The notes under the pieces were generated by a model that saw only the letters and a program-made list of their open reading frames with translations, did no database searches and was not told where the DNA came from. A stretch of DNA of 64,000 nt from NCBI GenBank assembly GCA_017935145.1, contig JAGBIE010000001.1, positions 38,947 to 102,946 on the forward strand, given 5' to 3'. Numbering within the stretch: the first letter of the stretch is position 1; every line of letters starts with the position of its first letter. The DNA is from Oscillospiraceae bacterium (GTDB lineage: Bacteria > Bacillota > Clostridia > Oscillospirales > Oscillospiraceae). This document shows positions 16,798 through 24,985 of the stretch, piece by piece. Position numbers and translations under genes: made by a program.

Positions 16798-18243
16798 TTA
16801 GGATTTCTTTCTCCAAGTGCCAGGATAGAGCGCAATGAGCAGAGGGTAAATTTCCAATCTGCCAAGGAGCATGCCTATGGAGAGGACGAATTTACTAAAG
16901 TAGGAATAGCAGTCATAGTTGGAGGCAGGGCCTACCAAATCAAAGCCAGGGCCAATGTTATTAAAACAGGCTGCTGCGGCGCTAAAATGGGTGGTAAAGG
17001 ACATATCTTCCAAACAAAGCAGCAGGACAATGGCCACAAAGCAGAACAGATATACGCTCAAATACACGCCCACGCCGTGGGCGGTTTGGTCATCCAAGGT
17101 TTTTCCCTCAAATTTCACTGCAGTGACACTGCGGGGATGCACCAACTGGCGCAGTTGCCGTCCCACATTTTTTGCCATAATGACCACACGGGAGACTTTG
17201 AGACCGCCTGCCGTAGAACCAGCGCAAGCGCCCACGAACATCAGCAGGAGCAAAATACCCTTGGAAAAACCAGGCCACAAGTTAAAATCTGTGGTGGCAT
17301 AGCCCGTGGTAGTAATAATGGTGGAAACTTGGAACGATGCGTAACGCAGAGTTTCTGCGAAGGTGCTGTAAAGGTCTCGAATGTTGGCGCAAATCAAAGC
17401 GATGGCAACTACGACTATGGCAAGATAAGTCCAAAGTTCTGTGCTCTGCAACACCGAGCGGAAACGGCGGATCAGAAGCAAGTAGTAGAGGTTAAAGTTA
17501 ATGCCAAATAGGAGCATGAAAATGGTAATGACCCACTGGCAGTAAGGGGAGTAGGAGGCAATGGAGGTAGCTCTGGAACTAAAACCGCCTGTGCCTGCCG
17601 CGCCAAAAGTGTGAATGAGACTCTCAAAGAGGCTCATGCCACCTAAAAGGAGCAACACTACCATCACTGCGGTCATGCCCAAATAGATTTTGTAGAGAAT
17701 CATGGCCGTATCTTTGGCTTTGGGCACGATTTTACCCACAATGGGACCGGGCATTTCTGCCCGCAGGATGTGAATGGTGCGGTCAGACACACTGGGAAGC
17801 AGTGCCGTTACAAAGACCAAGATGCCCATACCACCCACCCAGTGAGTGAAACTGCGCCACAGAAGCAGTCCGTGGCTCATGGCTTCCACATCGTTTAAGA
17901 TGGATGCGCCCGTGGTGGTAAAACCACTGACGGTTTCAAAAAAAGCATCAATAAAATGGGGAATTTCCCCCGAAATTACAAAGGGCAGAGCACCCACAGC
18001 GGACATGAAAATCCAAGCCAGTGCCGTAATGCAGAAACCCTCGCGAGCGTAGATGACACGGCTTTTGGGGCGGGAGAGGAGCACCATGGTCTGCCCCAAC
18101 ACAAGGGCAAGAAGCATGGTCTGCAGAATCGCCCATGCGCAGGATTCTCCGTAGAGCACTGCGGTGGCAAGGGGCAAAATCAAAAGACCCGCTTCCGCAG
18201 TGACCATCTTGCCCACCACGGAAAAAATCATTCTTCGGTTCAT
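16798..18243 (-). CDS. trkH: Trk/Ktr potassium uptake channel subunit
   Basis: A 481-residue K+ translocating subunit with four repeated membrane-pore-membrane units. The pore filters are recognisable: SGFTTTGAS (near residue 107), AAGTGGFSSR, ITTTGYATTD and a degenerate last one, FNNIGPGFD. The gating-loop region GACAGSTAGGLKVSR is also typical. It works with TrkA, whose gene lies directly upstream with a 4-nt gap, so the two are cotranscribed. GAGG is 7 nt before the ATG. The C-terminal RLEIYPLLIALYPGTW is the usual family ending. Confidence 0.94.
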   Translation of the reverse strand: MNRRMIFSVVGKMVTAEAGLLILPLATAVLYGESCAWAILQTMLLALVLGQTMVLLSRPKSRVIYAREGFCITALAWIFMSAVGALPFVISGEIPHFIDAFFETVSGFTTTGASILNDVEAMSHGLLLWRSFTHWVGGMGILVFVTALLPSVSDRTIHILRAEMPGPIVGKIVPKAKDTAMILYKIYLGMTAVMVVLLLLGGMSLFESLIHTFGAAGTGGFSSRATSIASYSPYCQWVITIFMLLFGINFNLYYLLLIRRFRSVLQSTELWTYLAIVVVAIALICANIRDLYSTFAETLRYASFQVSTIITTTGYATTDFNLWPGFSKGILLLLMFVGACAGSTAGGLKVSRVVIMAKNVGRQLRQLVHPRSVTAVKFEGKTLDDQTAHGVGVYLSVYLFCFVAIVLLLCLEDMSFTTHFSAAAACFNNIGPGFDLVGPASNYDCYSYFSKFVLSIGMLLGRLEIYPLLIALYPGTWRKKS

Positions 18244-18247
18244 AGGC

Positions 18248-19606
18248 TTACCTCAAAATATCGGAAAGGTCTTGGAAGCGGTGACCTGTGGTCATAACCA
18301 CCACACGGTCGCCTGCCATGAGCACATCATCACCGGAGGGGATGATGGCCTTGCGACTGCGCAAAATGCCCGTGAGTAGGACATTGTCCTTGAGTTTCAG
18401 ATCTTTTAAGGGGATATTGGTGTGGGAGAAATCTTCCCGCACGAAGAATTCCAGCGCCTCGGCTTTGCCGTCCATGACCTTGTAGAGGGTCTCTACGCTA
18501 CTTCCCATGGAGTTTTCCAGAGCACGGGCATAGCGCACCAAGATATTGGCAACGGTGTCGCGGGGGCTGACCAGACTGTCCAAGCCCATTTTCTGCGCCA
18601 AAGTTGCCATTTCAGGGCGGTTGGCTTTGCAAATGACCTTAGGTACATTTTGCGATTCGGCAAAAATGGAAATCAGGATATTCTCTTCATCCATGCCCGT
18701 GAGGGCCACAAAGGCATCTGTGTGGGCAAGACCGGATTCCAACAGCAGTTCTTGGGAAGCGCCATCACCACAGATGACCGTTGCCTTGGGCATAGCCTCG
18801 GCAAATTCTGCACAGCGGGCGGGATTTTTGTCAATGACTGTCACGCGGTTACCGCTGGCGAGGAGGGCTTGGGTCAGATAGTAAGCAATTTTGCTAGCGC
18901 CCAAGAGCATAACACTGCGCGCCTGTTTTTGGAGCAGACCCAGCATTTTCAGGAGTTTTTGCACCTCGTGCGGGGCGGCATACAGACCAATGCGGTCGCC
19001 TGCCTTCAGTTCAAAATTACCATCGGGGATGATAACCTCTTCTCCACGCATGACGCAACCAATCAGATAGCGGGCGGGGAATTTCTTTCGCAGTTGCCAC
19101 AAACTCATACCCAAGAGGGCGGAATCTTCCCGCAGAAGCAGTTCCACCATCTCAAAATTCCGCTGGGAGAAGGTTTCAATCTTCACCGCAGAGGGGAGTT
19201 TGAGAATGTTAAACAGTTCTTCCGCGGTGAGCCGTTCGGGGTTGAGCGAGTTTGCCAGCCCCAACTGCTGACGCATAAAACCCAAGGATTCGTCATTGTA
19301 GTCGGGGTTGCGGATGCGGGCGATGGTGTGTCCCGCTTTCATGCACTTTGCCAAGAAGCAAGCGAGCATGTTCTTTTCATCGGAATCTGTGGTGGCAACG
19401 AAGAGTTCCGCCTCGGAAACGCCCGCCTCTGCCAAAGTGTCGCAGTCCGTGCCGTTACCGCACACGCCGATGACATCGTAGATATTGTTCAGTTCTTCAA
19501 TGACCGCGGGATTATCATCGATGGCGGTCACATTGTGACCTTCCGCCACCAAATTCCGCAGAAGCGTAGAACCGATTTTGCCACAACCAGCAATGATGAT
19601 ATTCAT
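18248..19606 (-). CDS. trkA: Trk potassium transport NAD-binding regulatory protein
   Basis: A 452-residue cytoplasmic gating subunit with two tandem RCK_N/RCK_C units. The first Rossmann motif is IIIAGCGKIGSTLLR (residues 3-17), with AIDDNP; the second is MLLGASKIAYYL with VIDKNPARCAE. Both RCK_C parts end in the loops typical of NAD(H)/ATP-sensing. It binds the TrkH channel and controls K+ flux. It is the first gene of the trkA-trkH pair, driven by a consensus promoter at 19659-19687. GGAGATGTTTCT precedes the ATG. Confidence 0.94.
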   Translation of the reverse strand: MNIIIAGCGKIGSTLLRNLVAEGHNVTAIDDNPAVIEELNNIYDVIGVCGNGTDCDTLAEAGVSEAELFVATTDSDEKNMLACFLAKCMKAGHTIARIRNPDYNDESLGFMRQQLGLANSLNPERLTAEELFNILKLPSAVKIETFSQRNFEMVELLLREDSALLGMSLWQLRKKFPARYLIGCVMRGEEVIIPDGNFELKAGDRIGLYAAPHEVQKLLKMLGLLQKQARSVMLLGASKIAYYLTQALLASGNRVTVIDKNPARCAEFAEAMPKATVICGDGASQELLLESGLAHTDAFVALTGMDEENILISIFAESQNVPKVICKANRPEMATLAQKMGLDSLVSPRDTVANILVRYARALENSMGSSVETLYKVMDGKAEALEFFVREDFSHTNIPLKDLKLKDNVLLTGILRSRKAIIPSGDDVLMAGDRVVVMTTGHRFQDLSDILR

Positions 19607-19658
19607 AGAAACATCTCCTATCCAATCAAGGGGAAAGTTGCTTCAAAAAATTGCATAC

Positions 19659-19687
19659 ATTATACCACAAAAAGGAATTTTTGACAA
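19659..19687 (-). promoter_or_regulatory. Promoter of trkA-trkH
   Basis: Minus-strand TTGTCA (19682-19687) and TATAAT (19659-19664) with a 17-nt spacer. It is divergent from the phosphatase gene. Confidence 0.75.
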
Positions 19688-19702
19688 CTATGCCCCCGCG
19701 CC

Positions 19703-19731
19703 TTGCCCCGTGGGGCAAATTGTGCTATACT
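19703..19731 (+). promoter_or_regulatory. Promoter of phosphatase gene, -35 inside a palindrome
   Basis: TTGCCC (19703-19708), 17-nt spacer, TATACT (19726-19731). The -35 lies in a perfect palindrome, TTGCCCC-GT-GGGGCAA (19703-19718), that could be an operator. Confidence 0.6.
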
Positions 19732-19758
19732 GAGGAAAAATTCAAGGAGTTTTCAAAC

Positions 19759-20211
19759 ATGAAGAGAGTGCTTTTTGTCTGCCACGGCAATATCTGTCGC
19801 AGTCCCATGGCGCACCATGTGTTCCAGCAGATGGTGGATGAGGCAGGCTATCACAAGGAGTTTTACATCAATTCCGCCGCAACCCATACGGATGCCTTGG
19901 GGGATAGTATCTATCCGCCTGCCCGCCGTAAACTTTTAAGTGAGGGCGTAAAACTCCTTGACCACCGCGCCACCCTCCTTACGGCAAAGGACTATGAGGA
20001 TTATGATTACATCATCGCCATGGATAGCCGTAATGTGACGAATATTCTCCGCATCTGCGGTGGTGACCCTCAGGGGAAAGTGTTTCGCCTGATGGACATC
20101 ACCTCCCGCCCTGCCGATGTGGCAGACCCTTGGTACACAGGCGATTTTGACGCCACCTATGAGGATGTTACCCTTGGCTGTACCGCGCTACTGGAGAAAC
20201 TTTCTAAATGA
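19759..20211 (+). CDS. Low-molecular-weight protein-tyrosine phosphatase
   Basis: A 150-residue phosphatase with the active-site loop CHGNICRSP near residue 8 (C-x5-R-S), where Cys is the nucleophile. The general acid is the Asp in ADPWYTGDF near the C-terminus (the D-P-W/Y motif), so the enzyme looks complete. Family members dephosphorylate phosphotyrosine, or in Bacillota phosphoarginine; the sequence alone does not tell which. The start at 19759 is the first that leaves the fold intact, with CAAGGAG upstream. It is monocistronic. Confidence 0.9.
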   Translation: MKRVLFVCHGNICRSPMAHHVFQQMVDEAGYHKEFYINSAATHTDALGDSIYPPARRKLLSEGVKLLDHRATLLTAKDYEDYDYIIAMDSRNVTNILRICGGDPQGKVFRLMDITSRPADVADPWYTGDFDATYEDVTLGCTALLEKLSK

Positions 20212-20248
20212 AAAACACCCCGTTTTCCTAAGAAAACGGGGTGTTTTT
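20211..20248. terminator. Bidirectional terminator, phosphatase / CBS gene
   Basis: A 17-bp stem (20211-20227 with 20232-20248, core ACACCCCGTTTTC) around loop CTAA, serving the two convergent genes. Confidence 0.9.
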
Positions 20249-20254
20249 ATGTAG

Positions 20255-20650
20255 TTATTCTTCCGCCAAATAGCAGATGACGCCACGGCGGGTCAAAATA
20301 CCGCACAGGGCATTTTGGCTGTCCACAATGGGCACAAAGTTTTGGTTGGTGATGGCGTGAATGACCTCTTTTTCGTCTGCATCGATGGTGATGGCGGGGC
20401 AGAAATCCCGCCGCATGATACTGCCGAGAAGGTCATCCTCCATAAAGCGCTTATCCGTGGTGCCAATGTCCATAATGTAGCGGAGCAAATCCCCCTCGGT
20501 GATACTGCCGATGTAGCGATTGTGCTGATCCAGCACGGGAAGCGCCGTGTAGCCATGGTGGAGCATGGTCTCCAAACCTTGACGGACCGTGTTATTTTCC
20601 CGCAGGAACACGGTGAGTGCTTTGGGAATCATGATTTTCGCAATATTCAT
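20255..20650 (-). CDS. Tandem CBS-domain protein
   Basis: A 131-residue protein made only of two CBS motifs: MIPKALTVFLRENNTVRQGLETML (start to ~60) and FCPAITIDADEKEVIHAI (about 85-131). Such pairs bind adenine nucleotides and act as small regulatory modules, much like CbpB (DarB) of Bacillus, a c-di-AMP-binding protein that signals to Rel. A link with the neighbouring potassium genes is tempting because c-di-AMP controls K+ uptake, but that is inference. The start at 20650 has AAGGAGG 7 nt upstream. Confidence 0.8.
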   Translation of the reverse strand: MNIAKIMIPKALTVFLRENNTVRQGLETMLHHGYTALPVLDQHNRYIGSITEGDLLRYIMDIGTTDKRFMEDDLLGSIMRRDFCPAITIDADEKEVIHAITNQNFVPIVDSQNALCGILTRRGVICYLAEE

Positions 20651-20725
20651 GGAATCCCTCCTTATAAATCCAGTATAGCACACCCCAATGGGAAATGAAA
20701 CAACAAACTGTAAACTTTGCGAAAG

Positions 20726-20757
20726 AAAAATCCCTATCCAAACGGATAGGGATTTTT
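20726..20757 (-). terminator. Terminator of the Rnf-like operon
   Basis: A 14-bp stem, AAAAATCCCTATCC (20726-20739) with GGATAGGGATTTTT (20744-20757), around loop AAAC, directly after the last gene of the operon. Confidence 0.88.
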
Positions 20758-20758
20758 G

Positions 20759-21247
20759 TCATTTTAATCCAATGCGCCGTACCAGCACACCTGCTGCCAC
20801 ACCAATGGCAACGCCTGAGATGGTGCCACTGAGAAGCAGGAAGGGAAGCCAGTAACTAATCTGCACCGTTTCCATAATGAGGATTGCCACGGCGATTTGT
20901 CCCACATTGTGCAGTACGCCACCTGCCACAGACACCGCCACAGAGGAGAAAGCGGGAATCTTTTTGAGCAGAACCATGCCCACAAAACTCAGCACCGCAC
21001 CTGCCAAACTGTAAGGAATGGTGCTGGGATTAAAGAGCAGACCCGTCAAAAACAGACGCACCAAAGAGATGCAAAAGGCTTCCTTCCCGCCAAAACGGTA
21101 GAGGGCAAAGACAATGGCAATATTGGCAAGCCCCATTTTCATCCCCGGTACAGTGGGCATGAGCGGGGGGATTTGCGTCTCCACAAAGGAGAGCATCATG
21201 GCAAGACTCACCGTTAAGCCCAAAAGAGTCAGTTTGGAAACTTTCAC
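20759..21247 (-). CDS. Gx transporter / heptaprenyl diphosphate synthase component I-like protein
   Basis: A 162-residue membrane protein with about five hydrophobic helices (GLANIAIVFALYRFGGKEA; GLLFNPSTIPYSLAGAVLSF; AGGVLHNVGQIAVAILI). It matches the small family named Gx transporter or heptaprenyl diphosphate synthase component I (Hpre_diP_synt_I), whose fold recalls ECF-transporter S components. In Bacillota this family often sits beside FMN-binding, ApbE and NusG-II genes. It may import a flavin or quinone precursor, or help make a quinone; neither is shown here. It is the last gene of the operon, 13 nt after the NusG-II gene. Confidence 0.8.
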   Translation of the reverse strand: MKVSKLTLLGLTVSLAMMLSFVETQIPPLMPTVPGMKMGLANIAIVFALYRFGGKEAFCISLVRLFLTGLLFNPSTIPYSLAGAVLSFVGMVLLKKIPAFSSVAVSVAGGVLHNVGQIAVAILIMETVQISYWLPFLLLSGTISGVAIGVAAGVLVRRIGLK

Positions 21248-21260
21248 GCTTTTGTCCTCC

Positions 21261-21620
21261 TCAACTGATGAGTTCTACATCTGCCTTGACGCCGTAGACA
21301 GTCACTGTCAGCTTATTGGGCAGGCAGGTAATCACCTGACCCACACCACGAACCTTTCCCTGTTTCACGCACAGATGGTCGGGGCAATCTGCCTCAATCA
21401 GGTAGGCACTGCCATCTTCGATGACCAAAATGTTGGTGCCACCATTGAGGGAGTAGGTGCCCTCCTCCGTGAGGGCGTAGCGGGCAATTTCTTGCCCGTC
21501 TACGGACACGATGACGCCTTGCCCATCCTTGCGATGATACACCATGAGGAAGTAAAGTCCCACGGAGAGGATGAGCAGCGCGACAATGAGAATCACATCG
21601 GCTCGCCGAATCTTCTTCAT
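21261..21620 (-). CDS. NusG domain II-containing membrane-anchored protein
   Basis: A 119-residue protein: one N-terminal membrane anchor (VILIVALLILSVGLYFLMVY), then a small beta domain of the NusG_II type outside the membrane. The extracellular CPDHLCVKQG segment contains two cysteines, a hallmark of this family. Its function is unknown. It often neighbours flavin-linked extracytosolic electron transfer genes. The ATG overlaps the rnfA stop by one base (TAATG), so translation is likely coupled to rnfA. Confidence 0.85.
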   Translation of the reverse strand: MKKIRRADVILIVALLILSVGLYFLMVYHRKDGQGVIVSVDGQEIARYALTEEGTYSLNGGTNILVIEDGSAYLIEADCPDHLCVKQGKVRGVGQVITCLPNKLTVTVYGVKADVELIS

Positions 21621-22192
21621 TAGAAGCTCAGACAGCTCAGAGCCAAACTAATAAAGCCGGCGGTGAGCAAGCTCAGGGGCAGACCACGCATAGCCCTGGG
21701 GGCAGAGCAGTCGTCCATGCGGTTGCGGATGGCGGTATAGACAGACAGCACCAGAGCATAGCCCAAGCCAGCGGCCAGAGCGGCAACCACAGTGGTGAAG
21801 AAGGATTCGTGCACATAGTTCTTTGCGCCACTGCCGGCGTTGAGCAAGCTCACGCCCAGCACAGCGGAGTTGAGGGCAATCATGGCAAAGCCGCTACCCA
21901 AGGTGTTTTTCAGCACCTTACGGCAGAACAGTTCCACCAGAGCGGTCATGCCCAGAACGAAAATCACAAAGATGGGGAGAATCAGCACAGAGCAGGGGCA
22001 AAGAGCCCATTCTGCCACAACCCAGCTGAGGATGCTGGAAAGCACCATGGTGGCGGTAACAGCAAGACCCAAGAACAGGGGTTTTACAGTGCTCTTGCAC
22101 TGACCCAAAACAGTTTCCACACCCAAGAAGCGGGTGAGAGCGAAGTTGCTGGCCAGCACGCTAGCCATAATCAAAGCAAGCATTTCTTTCAT
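21620..22192 (-). CDS. rnfA: RnfA-like subunit lacking the expected cluster cysteines
   Basis: A 190-residue protein with six membrane helices, colinear with RnfA/RsxA (LASNFALTRFLG; ALNSAVLGVSLLNAG; RGLPLSLLTAGFISLAL). In canonical RnfA the two inverted halves each carry one Cys that ligates an intramembrane [2Fe-2S] cluster shared with RnfE. Here the first is Glu26 (FLGVETVLG where FLGLCPF is expected) and the second is Ser109 (LNSAVLG for TNCAVLG). A Cys32 and two loop Cys (CPC, residues 65-67) are at other positions. The gene follows rnfE by 3 nt. The next gene, normally rnfB, is absent. RnfA fold is secure; electron transfer by the normal route is doubtful. Confidence 0.88.
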   Translation of the reverse strand: MKEMLALIMASVLASNFALTRFLGVETVLGQCKSTVKPLFLGLAVTATMVLSSILSWVVAEWALCPCSVLILPIFVIFVLGMTALVELFCRKVLKNTLGSGFAMIALNSAVLGVSLLNAGSGAKNYVHESFFTTVVAALAAGLGYALVLSVYTAIRNRMDDCSAPRAMRGLPLSLLTAGFISLALSCLSF

Positions 22193-22195
22193 CCC

Positions 22196-22807
22196 TTATG
22201 CTCCTTTCTTGCAGTCCATGCACTTGTTGGGGCGGATGATATTTGCCACAGCGGCAACCAAAGCCAGCACCACAAAGCCACCAAAGGGCTTCTGTGCCAA
22301 GGCGATGGTGTAGTCCTTCATGAAGGTAAGTTCCTTGCCAAACACGGTAGCAGCGCCGAGAATTTCACGCACAGCGCCCACCACAACGATGGATACAAGG
22401 AAGCACACACCAGCCAAGAGGGATTCTGCCACGGTCTTGCCAAAGCCGTTTTCCGTAGCATGTTCTGCCTGACGGTACACGAAGGGGCTCACAGCGATGG
22501 CATTGAGGTACAGCACCATATCGCCATGGGCATAGTAGAAATCGGGAAGCCAAGCGCCCACAGCCAGTCTCAGCAGCACGGTGTAACCCGTGGCAACCAG
22601 CACAGAGGCGGCAAGTTTAATTTCCTTCGCTACCAGACCCTTTAATAGGGCCATGGTAACGGAAGTGAGCAGGGTCACTGCCAGCAGGAATGCACCTGCG
22701 GTGACAGCGGAAAGTGCGGTGGTGGAGAGAGCCAGAGCAGGGCAAGCGCCCAACAGGAGAAGCAGAGCGGGGCCAGTTTTCACTTGACGGCATTCATTCT
22801 TGCTCAT
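22196..22807 (-). CDS. rnfE: RnfE-like subunit retaining one of two cluster cysteines
   Basis: A 203-residue membrane protein of the RnfE/NqrD type. The first half keeps the cluster cysteine (LLLLLGACPALALSTTA, C22). In the second half the expected Cys (TNCIVVGRAEA in E. coli RsxE) is replaced by Ser-Pro (AVSPFVYRQAEHA, residues 106-108), while the conserved AE after it is kept. VGAVREILGAATVFG is the family motif. A C-terminal CMDC pair is unusual. It is 2 nt after rnfG. With RnfA it would form the membrane channel of the complex, here probably without the normal [2Fe-2S] cluster. Confidence 0.88.
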   Translation of the reverse strand: MSKNECRQVKTGPALLLLLGACPALALSTTALSAVTAGAFLLAVTLLTSVTMALLKGLVAKEIKLAASVLVATGYTVLLRLAVGAWLPDFYYAHGDMVLYLNAIAVSPFVYRQAEHATENGFGKTVAESLLAGVCFLVSIVVVGAVREILGAATVFGKELTFMKDYTIALAQKPFGGFVVLALVAAVANIIRPNKCMDCKKGA

Positions 22808-22809
22808 AA

Positions 22810-24060
22810 TTAGGCGCCTCCTTTCACAGTTTTAAATGCGGCAAAGATATCATTGGTAGCAGTCTTCATGGCATTGGAGGTCATGGTTGCCTTGGCGATG
22901 AGAATTGCCTCATCTGCAACAGTGTCCTCGGTCATACCCACAAAGCCTTCTTTGTAGGTCTTGCGGTTGAGACCAGCAAAGCCGCCGTATTCCACAAAGT
23001 CGCTTTCCAGGAAGATGAATTCATCTGCATCCATGGCGGCGATGGCGCCGTTTTCATCCAGGATGTAGTACACAGTCATGGCATCGAAGCCCGTGAGTTT
23101 GGAGATGATGCCCGTGTAGTTCTTACCACCAGCGGTAATGTCATACACACCAGCCACAGTGGAGAACACGCCGTCCATGTTGCCTGCGGTGACAGTAGCG
23201 CCTTCCATCATGGAAGAGAACTTGGCGGTATCCACTTGGGTGAGGTTGGCCTTGGTGAATTCCACAGCCTCCTGCACCAGTGCTTCGGGAATGGTGCATT
23301 CTGCGCCATCCACACCATAAGCCTTGGTGGCAAGACCGTTGTTCACCAGCACCAAGACACTGCTTTCGCCGTTCTTCATGACATAGGCAAAGCCCACGCC
23401 ACTGTTGGCCTTGAGAGCCAGTTCGATGTTACCAGAAACAGCCAGTTCTGTTACATCCAAGTTGCCGTTTTTGGCGAGACCACTAAACAGGGAGGGAGCC
23501 AATTCCTTCAGCACTTGAGCGTCACTCTTCTTGGCTTCTGCCACAAGACCGTTAGCACTCAGGGCAGCAAATGCATCGGCCACAGCGTTCTTAAAGGCAG
23601 TTGCGGTGAAGGTAGTACCTGCCGCCAAAGTCATATCCACATTGGCGAGGGTGGAGTTCTGACCCACCAAGTGAGCGGGGAACTCGTCTTTCATCTTCAG
23701 GCTTTCCTGATAGTTGGTAATGGAGATGCCTGCAATATTGCCACTGGCATCCACGCCCATGAGGAAGGTCAGAGGACCGGCGGAGTACTGGCTGGTGGTG
23801 GAAAGTTCCACCACATAGCCCTTGTCTGCGCTTTCCTTATGGATGGCGGTGACGGTAGCGGGAATATCGCTAAGAGTGGTCAAATCGAGGGCTTCAAAGG
23901 TCGTTCCGCCAGGAAGCACCACGGCAAGAGCGCCAGTAGCGCGGGCGGCTTCGTTCTGATCGATAATGGGGCTAGCCACATGATTGAGCCCCAGAATGGC
24001 GGCGCTGAACACCAGCACGATGGCAAGGAGAACAGCGGTGTTTTTCAAAATCTTAGCCAT
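22810..24060 (-). CDS. rnfG: RnfG-like protein, double length with two FMN-binding domains
   Basis: A 416-residue protein, about twice the usual RnfG length of ~200. One N-terminal membrane anchor (NTAVLLAIVLVFSAAILGL) leads to two extracytosolic FMN_bind-type domains. In canonical RnfG a SGAT motif carries covalently bound FMN on Thr. Here the aligned motifs are AGTT (T150, before FTATAFKNAV) and AKAT (T392, before MTSNAMKTAT); the Thr stays but SGA does not. The region between contains a non-FMN segment (DVTELAVSG onward). It overlaps rnfD by eight bases. ApbE in the same operon is the presumed flavinylating enzyme. Confidence 0.8.
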   Translation of the reverse strand: MAKILKNTAVLLAIVLVFSAAILGLNHVASPIIDQNEAARATGALAVVLPGGTTFEALDLTTLSDIPATVTAIHKESADKGYVVELSTTSQYSAGPLTFLMGVDASGNIAGISITNYQESLKMKDEFPAHLVGQNSTLANVDMTLAAGTTFTATAFKNAVADAFAALSANGLVAEAKKSDAQVLKELAPSLFSGLAKNGNLDVTELAVSGNIELALKANSGVGFAYVMKNGESSVLVLVNNGLATKAYGVDGAECTIPEALVQEAVEFTKANLTQVDTAKFSSMMEGATVTAGNMDGVFSTVAGVYDITAGGKNYTGIISKLTGFDAMTVYYILDENGAIAAMDADEFIFLESDFVEYGGFAGLNRKTYKEGFVGMTEDTVADEAILIAKATMTSNAMKTATNDIFAAFKTVKGGA

Positions 24061-24985
24061 GGAAATTATCTCCTTTCAGAGGAGTTTTCTTGGCCAGCCG
24101 TTCCAGCATGGGAACAAGGAGGTTCATGCACAAAATGGCAATGGACACGCCTTCGGGGTAACTGCCCCAGTAGCGGATGGCAAAGGTGATGATACCAGCA
24201 CCGATGCAGAAGAAGACTCTGCCACGGCCGGTGATGGGAGTGGTCACATAGTCGGTAGCCATGAAGATAGCACCCAACAGAAGACCGCCAGCCAGCACTT
24301 GGAAGAGGGCTTCCTGCACATTGCCGGTGAAGACTAAGTACAGACCGAACACGGTAGCCACAAAGGTCAGGGGAACATACCACTGGATGACCTTGCGAGC
24401 CACTAAGTACACATAACCCAGCAGAAGAGCGATGGCGCAGGTTTCGCCGATGGCACCGCCATGAGCGCCCACCAGCATGGTCAGAAGAGAGGGATGGGTT
24501 TCAGCAGCCAAGGGGGTAGCGCCGGTGGCCAGTTCTACACCGCCGATGCTACGGATGGGGTCAGCGCCACCAGCCACAGCAGAGAAGGCGAGAAGCATAA
24601 ACACACGGGCAGCGATGGCGGGGTTCACAATGTTCTGACCCAGACCGCCGAAGAGGCACTTGACCAGAAGGATGGCAAACAGACCGCCCATGGCGCACTG
24701 CCACAGGGGCACATTGGTGCTCAGGTTGAGGCCCAGGAGCATACCGGTAACCACAGCGGAGAAATCGCCGATGGTCTGCTTTTTCTTAGCAATCAGGTTA
24801 AAGAGGAATTCGCCCACAACAGTGGCAGCGATGCACACAGCCACAACCAAGAGGGCCTGCAAGCCGAAGAGATATGCGCCGGCCAGCAGAGCGGGGAGCA
24901 TGGCGATGCATACGTCCATCATAATCCGCTGGGTGGAAGCACCGCTATGAATATGGGGTGCTACGGAAACATTCAGTTTGCTCAT
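24053..24985 (-). CDS. rnfD: RnfD-like subunit with intact flavinylation motif
   Basis: A 310-residue membrane subunit with about ten helices, the usual RnfD size. NIVNPAIAARVFMLLAF is the family signature. The flavinylation site is present: TGATPL with Thr157, matching the S/T-GAT consensus where ApbE attaches FMN. A second loop (ATDYVTTPITGRGR) is also conserved. The start is ATG 24985, which overlaps the rnfC stop by four bases (ATGA); an upstream in-frame start inside rnfC is rejected. It forms the membrane core with RnfE, RnfG and RnfA. Confidence 0.92.
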   Translation of the reverse strand: MSKLNVSVAPHIHSGASTQRIMMDVCIAMLPALLAGAYLFGLQALLVVAVCIAATVVGEFLFNLIAKKKQTIGDFSAVVTGMLLGLNLSTNVPLWQCAMGGLFAILLVKCLFGGLGQNIVNPAIAARVFMLLAFSAVAGGADPIRSIGGVELATGATPLAAETHPSLLTMLVGAHGGAIGETCAIALLLGYVYLVARKVIQWYVPLTFVATVFGLYLVFTGNVQEALFQVLAGGLLLGAIFMATDYVTTPITGRGRVFFCIGAGIITFAIRYWGSYPEGVSIAILCMNLLVPMLERLAKKTPLKGDNFHG

